DNA of 64,000 nucleotides from Pelethousia sp034928145 (GCA_034928145.1 JAYFPE010000007.1:124001-188000); one strand, 5' to 3'; positions 34,324-43,596 are shown, counted from the stretch's first letter. The notes: generated by a model from the letters alone, not told the origin. Translations and numbers: made by a program.

Positions 34324-35085
34324 CTACACCTCTACGACCTCAACGCCCCGTTCCCTGGCCTCGGCCAAGAGGGGCTCGGGCAGGGGGCCGTCGCAGATGA
34401 GCACGTGGATATCCGAAAGGCTAGCGAAGGTGAAGGGCAGGGTACGCTCCAGCTTAGACCTATCCATCAGCAAAATTACCCGGCCGGCCTTTTCGATGGC
34501 GCGGCGCTTGAGCAGGCTCTCCGTATAGGAGCCGATGCTAAAGCCCCCCTTTTGCGAATAGCCGGAGGCGGAAAGCACAGCCGTGTCGATGTTTACCGTA
34601 TCCAAAAAGGCTTCGGCCTGGGGGCCGGAGAGGGAGAGGGTGGAGCCGCTGATCTGGCCGCCCACGCAGGAAACGCTCATATCATAGCGCTGGGAAAGCT
34701 CGATGGCGATGTTGGTGCCGCTGGTGATGATGGTATAGCGCAGATTCGGCAGCTGCTTGACCAAACTCATGATGGTGCTGCCCGCATCAAGAAAGATGGA
34801 GCATAGCGGCTCCAAATAGGGCAGGGCGGCCCCGGCGATGCGGCGCTTGGCCTCGGTGTTTTCATACATGCGCTGGGAATAAAGACCCTCAATATCCCCC
34901 CGCACATTGTTGGAAATGGCCCCGCCCCGGATGCGGCGGATGGCGCCCTCCTCTTCCAGCCGCTGCAAATAGCGCCAGATGGTCATTTTGGAGCAGCCGC
35001 CGCAAAGCTCTACCAGATCCTCTACGGAAGCCTCGCCGTGCAGGTCGATGTATTTGCGTACGTCCTCGATGCGTTGCTTTGCCAT
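34324..35085 (-). CDS. DeoR-family transcriptional regulator
   Basis: A winged helix-turn-helix at residues 1-60 (SVEDLVELCGGCSKMTIWRY, then EEEGAIRRIRGGA) is followed by the DeoR sugar-phosphate sensor domain with IFLDAGSTIMSLVKQLP and YTIITSGTNIAIELS. These regulators usually sense a phosphorylated sugar intermediate and repress catabolic operons. It is the last gene on this strand after transaldolase, but it has its own promoter at 35121-35149 and a terminator separates it from the transaldolase gene. It may be a second regulator of the TRAP/transketolase operon. Confidence 0.88.
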   Translation of the reverse strand: MAKQRIEDVRKYIDLHGEASVEDLVELCGGCSKMTIWRYLQRLEEEGAIRRIRGGAISNNVRGDIEGLYSQRMYENTEAKRRIAGAALPYLEPLCSIFLDAGSTIMSLVKQLPNLRYTIITSGTNIAIELSQRYDMSVSCVGGQISGSTLSLSGPQAEAFLDTVNIDTAVLSASGYSQKGGFSIGSYTESLLKRRAIEKAGRVILLMDRSKLERTLPFTFASLSDIHVLICDGPLPEPLLAEARERGVEVVEV

Positions 35086-35120
35086 ACTGTTTCCCCGCTT
35101 TGTATCTTCGGTCTAAAATA

Positions 35121-35149
35121 ACCATACCGCACGGCGGCGCTCACGTCAA
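35121..35149 (-). promoter_or_regulatory. Promoter of the DeoR regulator gene
   Basis: On the minus strand TTGACG (35149-35144), 17 bp, TATGGT (35126-35121), about 36 bases ahead of the start codon. Confidence 0.6.
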
Positions 35150-35166
35150 GGCCGGGGCTAAGGCAA

Positions 35167-35203
35167 AGGGCCTGCGGCCCGCTGTGCGCAGACCGCAAGC
35201 CCT
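35167..35203 (-). terminator. Terminator after the transaldolase gene
   Basis: AGGGCTTGCGG / CCGCAGGCCCT on the minus strand (one mismatch) followed by TTTGCC. It ends the nine-gene TRAP/transketolase operon. Confidence 0.65.
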
Positions 35204-35247
35204 CCCGGCTGCCAAGGCCACAAGGGGCCGGATAAAGGGACGAGGGT

Positions 35248-36276
35248 TTAACGCACCGTTTCACGGCGCTGGGAAATCACGTTTAGGGCTTCCTGCCAGC
35301 CCTTTTCAAAGGAGTCGCGGAAGAGCGCCACCGGGCCGAAGGCTTCGAATTCTTCCGGCTCGATCGCATCCGCGAAATAGCCGCGCTTGAAATCGGGCAG
35401 CTTATGCAGCAGCTCGTCAAGAACGCTCTGCGGGGTAGGCATATGGAAACGCTGCACCACAAGCGGATCCTGCTCGATCAGTTGCTCCGCGGTGCCGCTC
35501 CAATTGATGGTCACATAGGCGCTCGCGCCCACCATCTCGGTGAAATGGTGCAGGCCGCGCGCGCCACCGCCCAGGAACTCCACCGGATATTTGCGCTCCT
35601 TGACGATGGCGTACACCTTTTTCGCCACGGCGATGCCAGCGTGCCACAGTACATCCTGGCAGATATCGATGCCCCCGGCCGCAACCTGCCTTTGCAGGAA
35701 TTCATCATAGATGCCTGCGATATGGGCCAGGTAGATGGGCGCTGTGGGGTTTACGCCAAGCAGGGCCTCGCCCATGTCCACGGCCTGGCGCAGGGCGAAA
35801 ACCTCGGTACAGCAAAGGGGGGCGCCCTCACGGGCCAGGTGTAGGATGGCCTCGATGCCGGCGGGGATTACGGGCACCTTCACCATTACGTTGGGCCCAT
35901 AGGCGCGGGCGATGGCGGCCTGGCGCAAAATCTCCGCCGTGTTTTCGGCAAAGGGGCTTCCCTGGATGGTGACAAAGCCCGCCTTGCCCCCGGTTTGCTC
36001 ATACATGGGGAGAAATTCCTTGGCCACCAGGCCCACCAGCTCGGCCTGGGCCCGCACCAATACCTCGTTGTCATCTTTCAACTCCGCGATCCAGCGATCG
36101 AGGATTCGGCCTGTTAGCTCCGGATCGGCCTTCAATATTTTGGATAGATACGCGGGGTTCTGCGTGCAGCCCACCGCGCCCGCCTCGATGCCCAGCCGGG
36201 CCTGCCGAGGGGTTACGTTGTTTACCCACATCCTGGTGGGAGTCAAACGGGATACGCGTTGAAAATAGCTTCCCAT
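35248..36276 (-). CDS. Transaldolase-family protein
   Basis: A 342-residue class I aldolase-fold protein. GIEAGAVGCTQNPAYLSKIL and NVMVKVPVIPAGIEAIL (Schiff-base Lys) mark the transaldolase family; IYLAHIAGIYDEFL and YVTINWSGTAEQLIE are later family segments. Classical transaldolase moves a dihydroxyacetone unit between phosphosugars, and relatives act on other ketoses. It is the last gene of the operon, 42 bases after the GntR gene, with AAGGAGG before its ATG. The N-terminal MGSYFQRVSRLTPTRMWVNN is closer to the long transaldolase-like branch than to fructose 6-phosphate aldolase. The substrate is unknown. Confidence 0.82.
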   Translation of the reverse strand: MGSYFQRVSRLTPTRMWVNNVTPRQARLGIEAGAVGCTQNPAYLSKILKADPELTGRILDRWIAELKDDNEVLVRAQAELVGLVAKEFLPMYEQTGGKAGFVTIQGSPFAENTAEILRQAAIARAYGPNVMVKVPVIPAGIEAILHLAREGAPLCCTEVFALRQAVDMGEALLGVNPTAPIYLAHIAGIYDEFLQRQVAAGGIDICQDVLWHAGIAVAKKVYAIVKERKYPVEFLGGGARGLHHFTEMVGASAYVTINWSGTAEQLIEQDPLVVQRFHMPTPQSVLDELLHKLPDFKRGYFADAIEPEEFEAFGPVALFRDSFEKGWQEALNVISQRRETVR

Positions 36277-36318
36277 CGCTGCCTCCTTGAGAAATTGAAA
36301 AGGGATGGCCCTTCTGTG

Positions 36319-37077
36319 TTAGTTGAGTTCTTCTTTCCAATACTTATAGTGCTCCTCTACCACTGTGGCCGCAGCTTCCTTATTGCCCGTAGCCACGGTT
36401 TCGAGGATTTTTTCATGCAGCTCCACCATAGAGGCCAACTCGCCCTTGTTCATGAAGTGGGCGGTGGCGCGCTGGCGCGAGATGCGCGTAAGCTTTTCGA
36501 TCACCACGCTGATCTTATCTACCAGCGGGTTTTTCACGATCAGTTGCAGAGCCCGGTGGAAGCGGATATCCGCATCCAGGATTTCGCTCTGATCGGGGTT
36601 ATCTTCCACGACCCGGCGAAAGTCGTCCAAAGCCTCGTGCAGGTTCGCAATGTCCGCATCCTCGGCTTTTTCCACAGCCAGCTGGAGGATGCCCACCTCG
36701 AAGAGCCGCCTGAGCTCCACCATATAGGGGGAGGAGCCGCCCTCGAGGATCAGGCCGTAGATCAGCGGGTCCAGCATGCGCTCGGAGAAGCCATCCGCCA
36801 CGAAGGTTCCCTCCGCCCGGCGGATGTAGAGCACGCCCATGGATACCAGCGTTTTCACGGCCTCGCGCACGGAGTTGCGGCCTACCTGCATGGATTCGCA
36901 CAACTCCGTTTCGGTGGGGATCTGCTGGCCGGGCTGCAGCTCGCCGTTGAGGATGGCGTTGATCAGCCGGTCGATGATACGATCGACAATGGACTGGTTG
37001 CCCATGGGCCGAAGGAGAGAATTCGCTTCCTCATCCGGCGCATCGGCGGGCCCCATCGCGTACAAATCCTGCTTCAT
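36319..37077 (-). CDS. GntR-family regulator, FadR/FCD subgroup
   Basis: The winged helix (VDRIIDRLINAILNGELQPG then MQVGRNSVREAVKTL, ~residues 30-95) is followed by an FCD effector domain (~100-245). In that domain Asp and His residues around DADIRFHRALQ and MVELHEKILE form the usual metal/carboxylate site. FCD regulators commonly sense sugar acids such as gluconate, galactonate or uronates, which fits the TRAP transporter in the same operon. The 250-residue length is normal. It lies 28 bases after the transketolase C-half. Confidence 0.88.
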   Translation of the reverse strand: MKQDLYAMGPADAPDEEANSLLRPMGNQSIVDRIIDRLINAILNGELQPGQQIPTETELCESMQVGRNSVREAVKTLVSMGVLYIRRAEGTFVADGFSERMLDPLIYGLILEGGSSPYMVELRRLFEVGILQLAVEKAEDADIANLHEALDDFRRVVEDNPDQSEILDADIRFHRALQLIVKNPLVDKISVVIEKLTRISRQRATAHFMNKGELASMVELHEKILETVATGNKEAAATVVEEHYKYWKEELN

Positions 37078-37105
37078 AGATACTTTGCCTAAACCTCGCT
37101 CTTAT

Positions 37106-38050
37106 TTATTCCACAACGCCCATGGCGCGTTTGGCGCCAGCCACGATATCCTGCACGGAAAGGCCGTAGGCATCCAGCAGACCGGCTGCGACGCCGCTGC
37201 GGGCATATACGTCCCGTAGGCCCAGGCGGATCACACGGCAGGGATGATAATGCGCGGCTACCTCGCACACGGCGCTGGACATGCCGCCGTAGAAGTTGTG
37301 ATCCTCTACGGCAACGGCGCAGTTCGTACGGCCGAGCACCTCGGCCACGGCCGTGCTATCGAGCGGCTTGACTGTGGGAACATCTACCAGTGTAGCAAAG
37401 ATGCCCTCGCTTTTCAACAGCTCCAGCGCCTCCAGCGCCCGGTTCATGATGAAACCGCTGGCAAATATGGCCACATCCGCGCCATAGGCTTTCACCTCGC
37501 GGATTTTGCCCAGAGTGAAAGGCGTATCATCCTCGAATACGGCGGGTTCGCGGCCGCTGCCCAAGCGCAGGTAAACCGGCCCGTTGACTTCGAACATGGC
37601 CCGGGCGGCCTGGTATGCCTGGCCCGCATCCGCCGGGGTAAGGATGGTTACGCCGGGCATGGAACGCAGGATGCCCACATCCTCGTAAAACTGATGGGTA
37701 ACGCCCTCGCGCTCGCCGCCCAAGAGGCCGCCGTTGAGGCCGATGATTTTAACATCCAGCCCTGGGTAGGCCACAAAGGTGCGGATCTGCTCACAGGCGC
37801 GCATGGTCAAAAAGCCCGCGTAGCTCACCACCACGGGCCGCATGCCTGTGCTCGCAAGGCCGGCTGCCACCAGCACCGCGTCTTGCTCGGCAATGCCCAC
37901 CTCGATGAGCCTCTCCGGATATTTTTGCATAAACGGCAGCGCGCGCGCGGCCAGCACCGAATCGGGCGAAACCACGACCACGCGCGGGTCGTTTTCCGCC
38001 AACTCCATGATGGCGCGCATTGTCGCCTCCCGTGTGCTCTTTGTTACCAT
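37106..38050 (-). CDS. Transketolase, C-terminal half (separate subunit)
   Basis: Carries the pyrimidine-binding and C-terminal domains of transketolase: VGIAEQDAVLVAAGLASTGM has the catalytic Glu, followed by THQFYEDVGILRSMPGVTIL. The 314-residue length is typical for split transketolases. It overlaps the N-half gene by seven bases, so both halves should be made in equal amounts and assemble into one ThDP enzyme that transfers two-carbon units. Close relatives act in the pentose pathway; others act on apulose 4-phosphate or sulfofructose. The context here points away from plain pentose phosphate housekeeping. Confidence 0.88.
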   Translation of the reverse strand: MVTKSTREATMRAIMELAENDPRVVVVSPDSVLAARALPFMQKYPERLIEVGIAEQDAVLVAAGLASTGMRPVVVSYAGFLTMRACEQIRTFVAYPGLDVKIIGLNGGLLGGEREGVTHQFYEDVGILRSMPGVTILTPADAGQAYQAARAMFEVNGPVYLRLGSGREPAVFEDDTPFTLGKIREVKAYGADVAIFASGFIMNRALEALELLKSEGIFATLVDVPTVKPLDSTAVAEVLGRTNCAVAVEDHNFYGGMSSAVCEVAAHYHPCRVIRLGLRDVYARSGVAAGLLDAYGLSVQDIVAGAKRAMGVVE

Positions 38051-38868
38051 GCCGCAACACCTCCGAGCGCTTCCCTGGCCAGCTCCACTTCCTCCGCAGT
38101 CGGCGTGCGCTTATGCCAGGCGTTGTTGTTTTCCATGTAGGGGATGCCCTTGCCTTTAACGGTTGTGCATTCGATGAAAGAGGGGCGGTCTACCTCTGCC
38201 TTAGCGCAAAGAACGGCCGCGCGCAGGGCGTCGATATCGTGCCCATCCACCTTCTGCACATGCCAGTGGAAGGCTTCCCATTTATCCTTAACGGGGTAGA
38301 GGGAGCTAAGCTCGGTCACCTTGCCGCCGGATTGGTTGTTGTTGCAATCCCCAAATACGATCAGGTTGCCTGCCTTACGCTTGGCCGCGGCCATGGCGGC
38401 CTCCCAAACAACGCCCTCCTGCTGCTCGCCATCGCCCACGATCACGTAGACGAAGGCATCGATCTTTTGCATTTGCAGGCCCAGTGCCATGCCGAGGCCT
38501 ATGCCCACGCCGTTGCCCAGAGAGCCGGCGGTGCTGTCGATGCCGGGGGTCTTGTGCATATCGGGGTGGCCTTGCAAAATGCCTTCCAGGGAGCGCAGCT
38601 TGGGCAGCTCCTCGAGGGAGAAGTAGCCCTTGCGGGCCAGCGCCGCGTAGAGGATGGGGCAGGCGTGCCCCTTGCTGAGGATGAATCGATCCCGCGCAGG
38701 GTGCACGGGCCGGCCTTCAAAGAGGCGCATCTGATCAAAATAGAGCAGCGCAAGGATATCGGCGATGGACATGCAGGGGCCGGGATGGCCATCGCCTGAA
38801 GCGTGAACCATCTCCACCACGTCCAGCCGCAGCCGGTTTGCGATGCGCCGCAATTCTTCACTCGTCAT
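38044..38868 (-). CDS. Transketolase, N-terminal half (separate subunit)
   Basis: ThDP/metal-binding half: FILSKGHACPILYAALARKG, DSTAGSLGNGVGIGLGMALG and the ThDP motif GDGEQQEGVVWEA with the following Asn in GDCNNNQSGG. The 274-residue length is normal for this subunit. Its ATG overlaps the stop of the TIM-barrel gene by four bases and its end overlaps the C-half, so three genes in a row are translationally coupled. Confidence 0.9.
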   Translation of the reverse strand: MTSEELRRIANRLRLDVVEMVHASGDGHPGPCMSIADILALLYFDQMRLFEGRPVHPARDRFILSKGHACPILYAALARKGYFSLEELPKLRSLEGILQGHPDMHKTPGIDSTAGSLGNGVGIGLGMALGLQMQKIDAFVYVIVGDGEQQEGVVWEAAMAAAKRKAGNLIVFGDCNNNQSGGKVTELSSLYPVKDKWEAFHWHVQKVDGHDIDALRAAVLCAKAEVDRPSFIECTTVKGKGIPYMENNNAWHKRTPTAEEVELAREALGGVAAW

Positions 38869-39752
38869 GCCGGGTTTCCTCCTGATGGATGCAAGTAAGG
38901 GAGCTTCTGCCAGGTTTTTTTAAAGTAGGCGCAGGGGTCCTCCTCCCTGCAAAGGACCTCCAGGCCGACGCGCAGGGGGGCGTCTGCGGGGTAAAGTTCG
39001 CATAGGGTGGGGAATAAACGCTCTAATTCACCAAAGCCCCAGGCCGTGTCCGGGTATTCGTAGCCCACGTGTTTATCCCCATAGAGGGGCGAGGCGGGGT
39101 CGCCAAGGACGCAGTTGGCAAAGTGGATATGCTGGCAATAGGGCTGCAGCAGGGCCAGGGTGGAAGCGAAATCCTCCCCCTCCTCGGCCACATGGGCTGT
39201 ATCCAGGGTGAGGCTGAGTGGGTAGCCCTCCGCATGCAGGGCTTCGAGCAGGGCCTTGGTACGCGCCGCCGGACCGATGAGCTGCCTGGCGTCCAGGTTG
39301 CTGTCGCAAGGCTCCAGGCAAAGGCCCAGCTTATAACCCCGACGCGCCGCGTATTCATATAGCGCCGCCACGGAGGCGCGAAGCGCCAGGAGCCCGGCTT
39401 GCGGATCCGCCCCGATGCGGCCGGAATTGAACATCACCATGGGGATGCCGTTATCCGCCGCCGCGTCCATACAGCCTTCCATGAGGGCCAGGGCGGCGCG
39501 CCTGCCGCCCTCGTCCGCATCGCAAAGGTGCAAAAGCTTTTCCTTAAGGGGGATTACGGCGATATATACGCCCGCAAGCCCCGTATCCGCCAGCACCCGG
39601 CCTATGCGGCCGGCGCCCTCGCCGTCGTGGTAAAACTCAATGCCCTGCACCCCGGTTTCCGCCAGGAAACAGGCCATCTCCCGGAAGGCGCCCAGGCTCT
39701 TGCGGGACTCTGGAAAGTACAGGTTGGTGCAAACACTGTTTAGGATCTTCAT
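38865..39752 (-). CDS. Sugar isomerase/epimerase of the xylose-isomerase-like TIM-barrel family
   Basis: A 295-residue AP-endonuclease-2-fold protein. The four metal ligands expected for this family can be placed: Glu in LCLEPCDSN, Asp in LTLDTAHVAEEG, His in CQHIHFANC and Glu in VGLEVLCRE. Members include tagatose 3-epimerase, D-apiose isomerase, hydroxypyruvate isomerase and inosose dehydratase. It stands between the TRAP permease and the split transketolase, so it most likely turns the imported compound into a ketose (or shifts its keto group) for the transketolase and transaldolase. The exact substrate cannot be read from the sequence. Confidence 0.8.
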   Translation of the reverse strand: MKILNSVCTNLYFPESRKSLGAFREMACFLAETGVQGIEFYHDGEGAGRIGRVLADTGLAGVYIAVIPLKEKLLHLCDADEGGRRAALALMEGCMDAAADNGIPMVMFNSGRIGADPQAGLLALRASVAALYEYAARRGYKLGLCLEPCDSNLDARQLIGPAARTKALLEALHAEGYPLSLTLDTAHVAEEGEDFASTLALLQPYCQHIHFANCVLGDPASPLYGDKHVGYEYPDTAWGFGELERLFPTLCELYPADAPLRVGLEVLCREEDPCAYFKKTWQKLPYLHPSGGNPA

Positions 39753-39762
39753 AGCGTTCGCC

Positions 39763-41040
39763 TTAGCTGATAAAGGAAGCCGGCCAGGTAATCAGCGCCG
39801 GGAAGGCAACCAGGATGAGGATCACGACCAACGTGCCGATCATAAAGGGCATCAGGCCCTTGACGGCGCGGCTAATGGAAAGCTTGGCAAAATCCGCCGC
39901 CAGGTAGAGGCACATGCCCTCGGGAGGCGTAACCAAACCGATACCCATGCACACCACGACCAATACGCTCAGCACGATGGGGTCAATGCCCACTTCCAGC
40001 GCCACGGGGTAAAGCATGGGCATGAGCAGCACGATGGTGGATATGCATTCCATGAAGGTGGAGATGATGATCATGATGACCATAATGATCAGCAGCATCA
40101 GGGTGGGTTCCCGGGTGATGGAGAGCAGGAAGTTCGCGAGAATGGTGTGGAACCCGGCTGTGGTGAGCACCTTGCCCAAAAGACCCGCGGAGCCGATGAT
40201 GATGAACACCTTGCCGCTGGTTTTAGCCGTATCCATGAGGGCGGCTTTGATATCCTTCCATTTAAGTTCTTTATAAACCAGCCCGCCTACAACCAAGCCG
40301 TACACGGCGGCGATCAGGCCCGCTTCCGTGGGGGATACGAAGCCGGTGGTGATAAAGACCATGGTGAGAACCGGCATCAACAGCGCCCAGAAGGATTCCT
40401 TGAAAGCGGCAAATACGCGCTTGATCTGAAAGCCGCCCTCTTCCTTGGGGATCTTCTCCTTTTTCGCCCAGAAATAGCTGATGATCATTTGGGAAATGCC
40501 GCAGAGGATGCCGGGGATGATGCCGCCCAGGAAGATTTTGCCTGTGGAAAGCCCGAGCGCGCCCGCAATGACGACCATGGGGATGCTGGGCGGCAATATG
40601 ATGCCGATGGTGGAGGACATGGCGGTAACGCCCACGATGAACTCCTTGCTATAGCCCTTTTTGAGCATGGGCGGCATAATAAGCGCGCTCTCATAGGCCG
40701 TATCCGCGGCAGCGGAGCCGGACATGCCGGCAAAGATCATGCTGGTGACCACGTTTACATGGGCCAGACCGCCCTGGATATGCCCTACCAGGGAGTAGGA
40801 AAAATCGATCAGCCTGCGGCCGATGCCGCCGGTGCCCATGATCAGGCCGGCGAAGGTATACAGGGGGATGGCCAGCAGGGCGAAGCCGTTCATACCCTCG
40901 AAGACGCGCTGGCCCACGGCCACGAAATTGCTGCCGCCGTAAAAGGCGATGCCCAGCATGGACGCAAGGCCCATGGAAACCGCGATGGGCGCGCCAATGC
41001 CCAGCAGCACGAACATAACGATGATGACAAAAGAAATCAT
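39763..41040 (-). CDS. dctM: TRAP transporter large permease (DctM)
   Basis: A 425-residue membrane protein with about 12 predicted helices and the DctM signatures GIPLYTFAGLIMGTGGIGRR-like segment (ALLAIPLYTFAGLIMGTG), SGSAAADTAYESALIMPPML and GLVTPPEGMCLYLAADFAK. It couples uptake of an organic anion to the sodium or proton gradient. It overlaps dctQ by four bases. The binding protein DctP is encoded two genes upstream. Confidence 0.93.
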   Translation of the reverse strand: MISFVIIVMFVLLGIGAPIAVSMGLASMLGIAFYGGSNFVAVGQRVFEGMNGFALLAIPLYTFAGLIMGTGGIGRRLIDFSYSLVGHIQGGLAHVNVVTSMIFAGMSGSAAADTAYESALIMPPMLKKGYSKEFIVGVTAMSSTIGIILPPSIPMVVIAGALGLSTGKIFLGGIIPGILCGISQMIISYFWAKKEKIPKEEGGFQIKRVFAAFKESFWALLMPVLTMVFITTGFVSPTEAGLIAAVYGLVVGGLVYKELKWKDIKAALMDTAKTSGKVFIIIGSAGLLGKVLTTAGFHTILANFLLSITREPTLMLLIIMVIMIIISTFMECISTIVLLMPMLYPVALEVGIDPIVLSVLVVVCMGIGLVTPPEGMCLYLAADFAKLSISRAVKGLMPFMIGTLVVILILVAFPALITWPASFIS

Positions 41041-41570
41041 AGCTTACTCTCCCCGAGCTCTTTAAGATATTGTTCTGCGTTGTCGATGTTGATGCACTCC
41101 TCTTCCGTGGGCGGGGTGGGGTAACGGTATTTAACGATGGTGCCCAGCACGGCGGAGAAAGCGCTCAGGAAGGAGAATATGGCTAGCGGCCAATATACAT
41201 AAGCCATTTTAAGGGGCTGCATGGTGGAGATCACCTGCTTGGATTTGGAGGCGAGCAGGTACATGGCGTAGCCCAGCAGCAGATAGAAACCGGCCTCCGC
41301 AACGCAGAGCAGGGTGATATTGACGGTTTTGAGCCAGCCTGTGACCTTGGGCATATCGATGCGCAGGTGCTCCTGCGATACGCACAGCGCGACGCCTACA
41401 ATGAACATGGCCCACACGGTAAGATACTGGGCGCTCTCCATATACCATTGAATGCCGCCGCCCAGGAAGCGGGCCATTACGTTATAGCCCAGGATGACAA
41501 CCATCGCGCCCAGCAATACGGCCGCGCAAGCCGTGCAGACCTTATCGATGGCCTTTTTTAATTTAAGCAT
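41037..41570 (-). CDS. dctQ: TRAP transporter small permease (DctQ)
   Basis: A small four-helix membrane protein (about 177 residues) with the DctQ pattern VMARFLGGGIQWYMESAQYL, VGVALCVSQEHLRIDMPK and a long cytoplasmic tail. The start is set at ATG 41570 because GAGG lies nine bases before it; an ATG five codons earlier lacks this. It works as the obligatory partner of DctM. Confidence 0.88.
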   Translation of the reverse strand: MLKLKKAIDKVCTACAAVLLGAMVVILGYNVMARFLGGGIQWYMESAQYLTVWAMFIVGVALCVSQEHLRIDMPKVTGWLKTVNITLLCVAEAGFYLLLGYAMYLLASKSKQVISTMQPLKMAYVYWPLAIFSFLSAFSAVLGTIVKYRYPTPPTEEECINIDNAEQYLKELGESKL

Positions 41571-41595
41571 AGAAATACACCTCAATTCTCAGAGG

Positions 41596-41623
41596 GGCGG
41601 GCCAGGCAGGAACCCAGCCCGCC
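41596..41623 (-). other. Intercistronic hairpin between dctP and dctQ
   Basis: GGCGGGC / GCCCGCC (7 bp, 14-base loop) in the gap after the binding-protein gene. It is the third case in the window of a hairpin just after a solute-binding protein gene. No T-run follows. Confidence 0.55.
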
Positions 41624-41640
41624 GCGGTGATAAGGTTTGC

Positions 41641-42726
41641 TTACTGGTTCTCGGCGAGCCAGGCCTTCAGGTCGTCGAGCAGGGCGCCGTACTGGCCGGA
41701 GAGGTCATCCGCCACGCTGGCGGTCGCCTCGGAGAAGGGCGCCAGGTCGGGATGGGAGATGACCATGCCCTTTGCTTCCAGTTCGGCGAGAAAATCCTCG
41801 GTCATCTGCTTGTTGAGCTCGCGGTTGTAGGTTTGCACTTCCTTGGCGGCGTCGGCTACAAGCTTCTGCTGCTCCGCACTCATGGTCTGCCAGATGCTCT
41901 CGGAAATGGTGAAGCACATGCCGGAGTAGATGTGGTTGGTGATGGAGAGATACTTCTGTACCTCATAGAGCTTGTTGTTGAAGATGACGGGCACAGGGTT
42001 CTCCTGCGCGTCATAGGTGCCCTGCTGCAGCGCGATATATAACTCGGAGAAGGCCAGCGGCTGGGGATTGGCGCCCAGGGCGCGCATGGTGGCCATGATC
42101 ACGGGGTTCTCGGGGGTACGGATCAGCATACCCTTCATATCCGCGGGAGAGAGGACTTCGCTCTTGGAGGTGGTCACGCAGCGGAAGCCGTTGCAGAAGT
42201 GAGCCAGCACGCGCATATTTTGCTCGATCAGGGCCTCCTCTACGCCGGCGACGAGGTCGCTGTCCATGAACTTCCAGGCGGTTTCAAAATCCTTGAAGAG
42301 GAAGGGCAGTGCGGAGACGCCCATTTTCGCGTCGTAGGTAGCAAAGTTGCTCGCATCGGTGATGATGATATCCACCATGCCGGAATCCAGCGCCATGGCC
42401 TCGATAAGGGCCGCGTCGCCGCCCAGCTGGCCGGAGGGGTAAATTTCCACGATGATGGAGCCGCCGCTCGCCTGCTCTACGATCTCTTTGAACTTTTTGG
42501 AGGCGAGGCCGCGGGGATCCTCTTCGTTGGTGCTGTAGCCGATCTTGAGGGTTACGGTGGAGCCGCTGAACGTCGGTTCTGTGGGAGCGGCCGGTTCGGC
42601 GGCAGGCGCCGCCGCTGCGGGCGCTTCGGGCGCCACAGGCGCTGTGGGCGCCGCTGGCTGGCCGCAGGCGCTCGCCAGCATCATCACGGCCACCAGGGCG
42701 AACAGAATACGAGTAGACTTTTTCAT
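41641..42726 (-). CDS. dctP: TRAP transporter solute-binding protein (DctP)
   Basis: An extracytoplasmic binding protein with a lipoprotein signal (MLASACG at the end of the leader) and an Ala/Pro linker. The DctP fold has MLIRTPENPVIMATMRALGA, whose Arg binds the ligand carboxylate, and FSELYIALQQGTYDAQENP. Known ligands of such proteins are organic acids: C4-dicarboxylates, sialic acid, uronates, diketogulonate and others. It is followed by the hairpin and the two permeases. Confidence 0.9.
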   Translation of the reverse strand: MKKSTRILFALVAVMMLASACGQPAAPTAPVAPEAPAAAAPAAEPAAPTEPTFSGSTVTLKIGYSTNEEDPRGLASKKFKEIVEQASGGSIIVEIYPSGQLGGDAALIEAMALDSGMVDIIITDASNFATYDAKMGVSALPFLFKDFETAWKFMDSDLVAGVEEALIEQNMRVLAHFCNGFRCVTTSKSEVLSPADMKGMLIRTPENPVIMATMRALGANPQPLAFSELYIALQQGTYDAQENPVPVIFNNKLYEVQKYLSITNHIYSGMCFTISESIWQTMSAEQQKLVADAAKEVQTYNRELNKQMTEDFLAELEAKGMVISHPDLAPFSEATASVADDLSGQYGALLDDLKAWLAENQ

Positions 42727-42801
42727 GTAATCCTCCTCAATGTTTATTTGTACCGTCTCCGGACGGAGAAAACAAGTCGGTTTTTCGGGGGGGAATGGCG
42801 A

Positions 42802-43467
42802 TTAAGCCTGCTCTGCGGCTGCGCGTACGGCGGCCGCGCCGAAGCGGATGCTCGAATATACGGGTAATCCCACGGCCGCGGACACAGCTTCTTCAGCATA
42901 GGCCATGGAGCCCTGGGCGAAGAGCAAGAGATCCGCTTGCCCCTTTACAGAGAGGCCCGCTTCGATCAGCCGCTGTTTGAACTGCTCTTCATCAAGGCCG
43001 AAGGCGCCATCCACCAGCGCTTCCACTAGGACGATCTCTTTGCCAAGGCGCGCCGCGCAATCCCGCACCAGGCGCACGGTAGGCTGCATGGTGGTGGGCA
43101 GCGTGGCCACCACGCCGATGCGATCCGCATTTTTAACCGCTTGCAGCGCCATATCCTCATCGATGCGCACGAAGCGTACGCCCGTCATTTCGTAAAGGGG
43201 TTTTGCCAGCTTGGCCACATCCCCCACGGAAGAGCAAACGTTCAGCAGGATCGTTGCGCCTTCCCGCACGGCCTGCTCGTAAAGACCCATTAGCCTGCGG
43301 GCGCAGCCGGGGGTTACGTGGCCATTATCCCGGGCTTCCTGCAAGATGCTGGGATCCTGGTAGCTTTCGATCTGTGCATCCATGCCGACGAGCTGCCTCG
43401 CGAGGCTATTGTTGAGCATTTCAATCAATTGGGGGGTCGTACTCGTGTAGACGGCGGCAACCTTCAT
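42802..43467 (-). CDS. Aspartate/glutamate/hydantoin racemase-family protein
   Basis: A 221-residue member of the Asp/Glu racemase superfamily, with VYTSTTPQLIEMLNN at the N-terminus, LLNVCSSVGDVAKLAKPLYE carrying the first catalytic Cys, and GVVATLPTTMQPTVRLVRD. The second catalytic Cys of racemases, normally in an xGCT motif, is replaced here (LLLFAQGSMAYAEEA). So a two-base racemase mechanism is unlikely; one-Cys relatives include isomerases and decarboxylases. It is the first gene of the TRAP/transketolase operon, 75 bases before dctP. Confidence 0.75.
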   Translation of the reverse strand: MKVAAVYTSTTPQLIEMLNNSLARQLVGMDAQIESYQDPSILQEARDNGHVTPGCARRLMGLYEQAVREGATILLNVCSSVGDVAKLAKPLYEMTGVRFVRIDEDMALQAVKNADRIGVVATLPTTMQPTVRLVRDCAARLGKEIVLVEALVDGAFGLDEEQFKQRLIEAGLSVKGQADLLLFAQGSMAYAEEAVSAAVGLPVYSSIRFGAAAVRAAAEQA

Positions 43468-43495
43468 AACATTCTCCTCTGTGCTATTATTCGTG

Positions 43496-43513
43496 ATACA
43501 TACAATACATACA
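43496..43513. repeat. Tandem 9-bp repeat in the leader of the TRAP operon
   Basis: ATACATACA occurs twice in direct tandem, 29 bases upstream of the racemase-like gene. It shares ATACAT with the operator-like inverted repeat at the promoter (43615). Confidence 0.5.
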
Positions 43514-43596
43514 AATGGTTATAAAAGAAAGTTATAGATATTGCAGATAAAATAAAGGTGAATTATAGTCAACGTATAACGTAGGATGTTAAGAGC

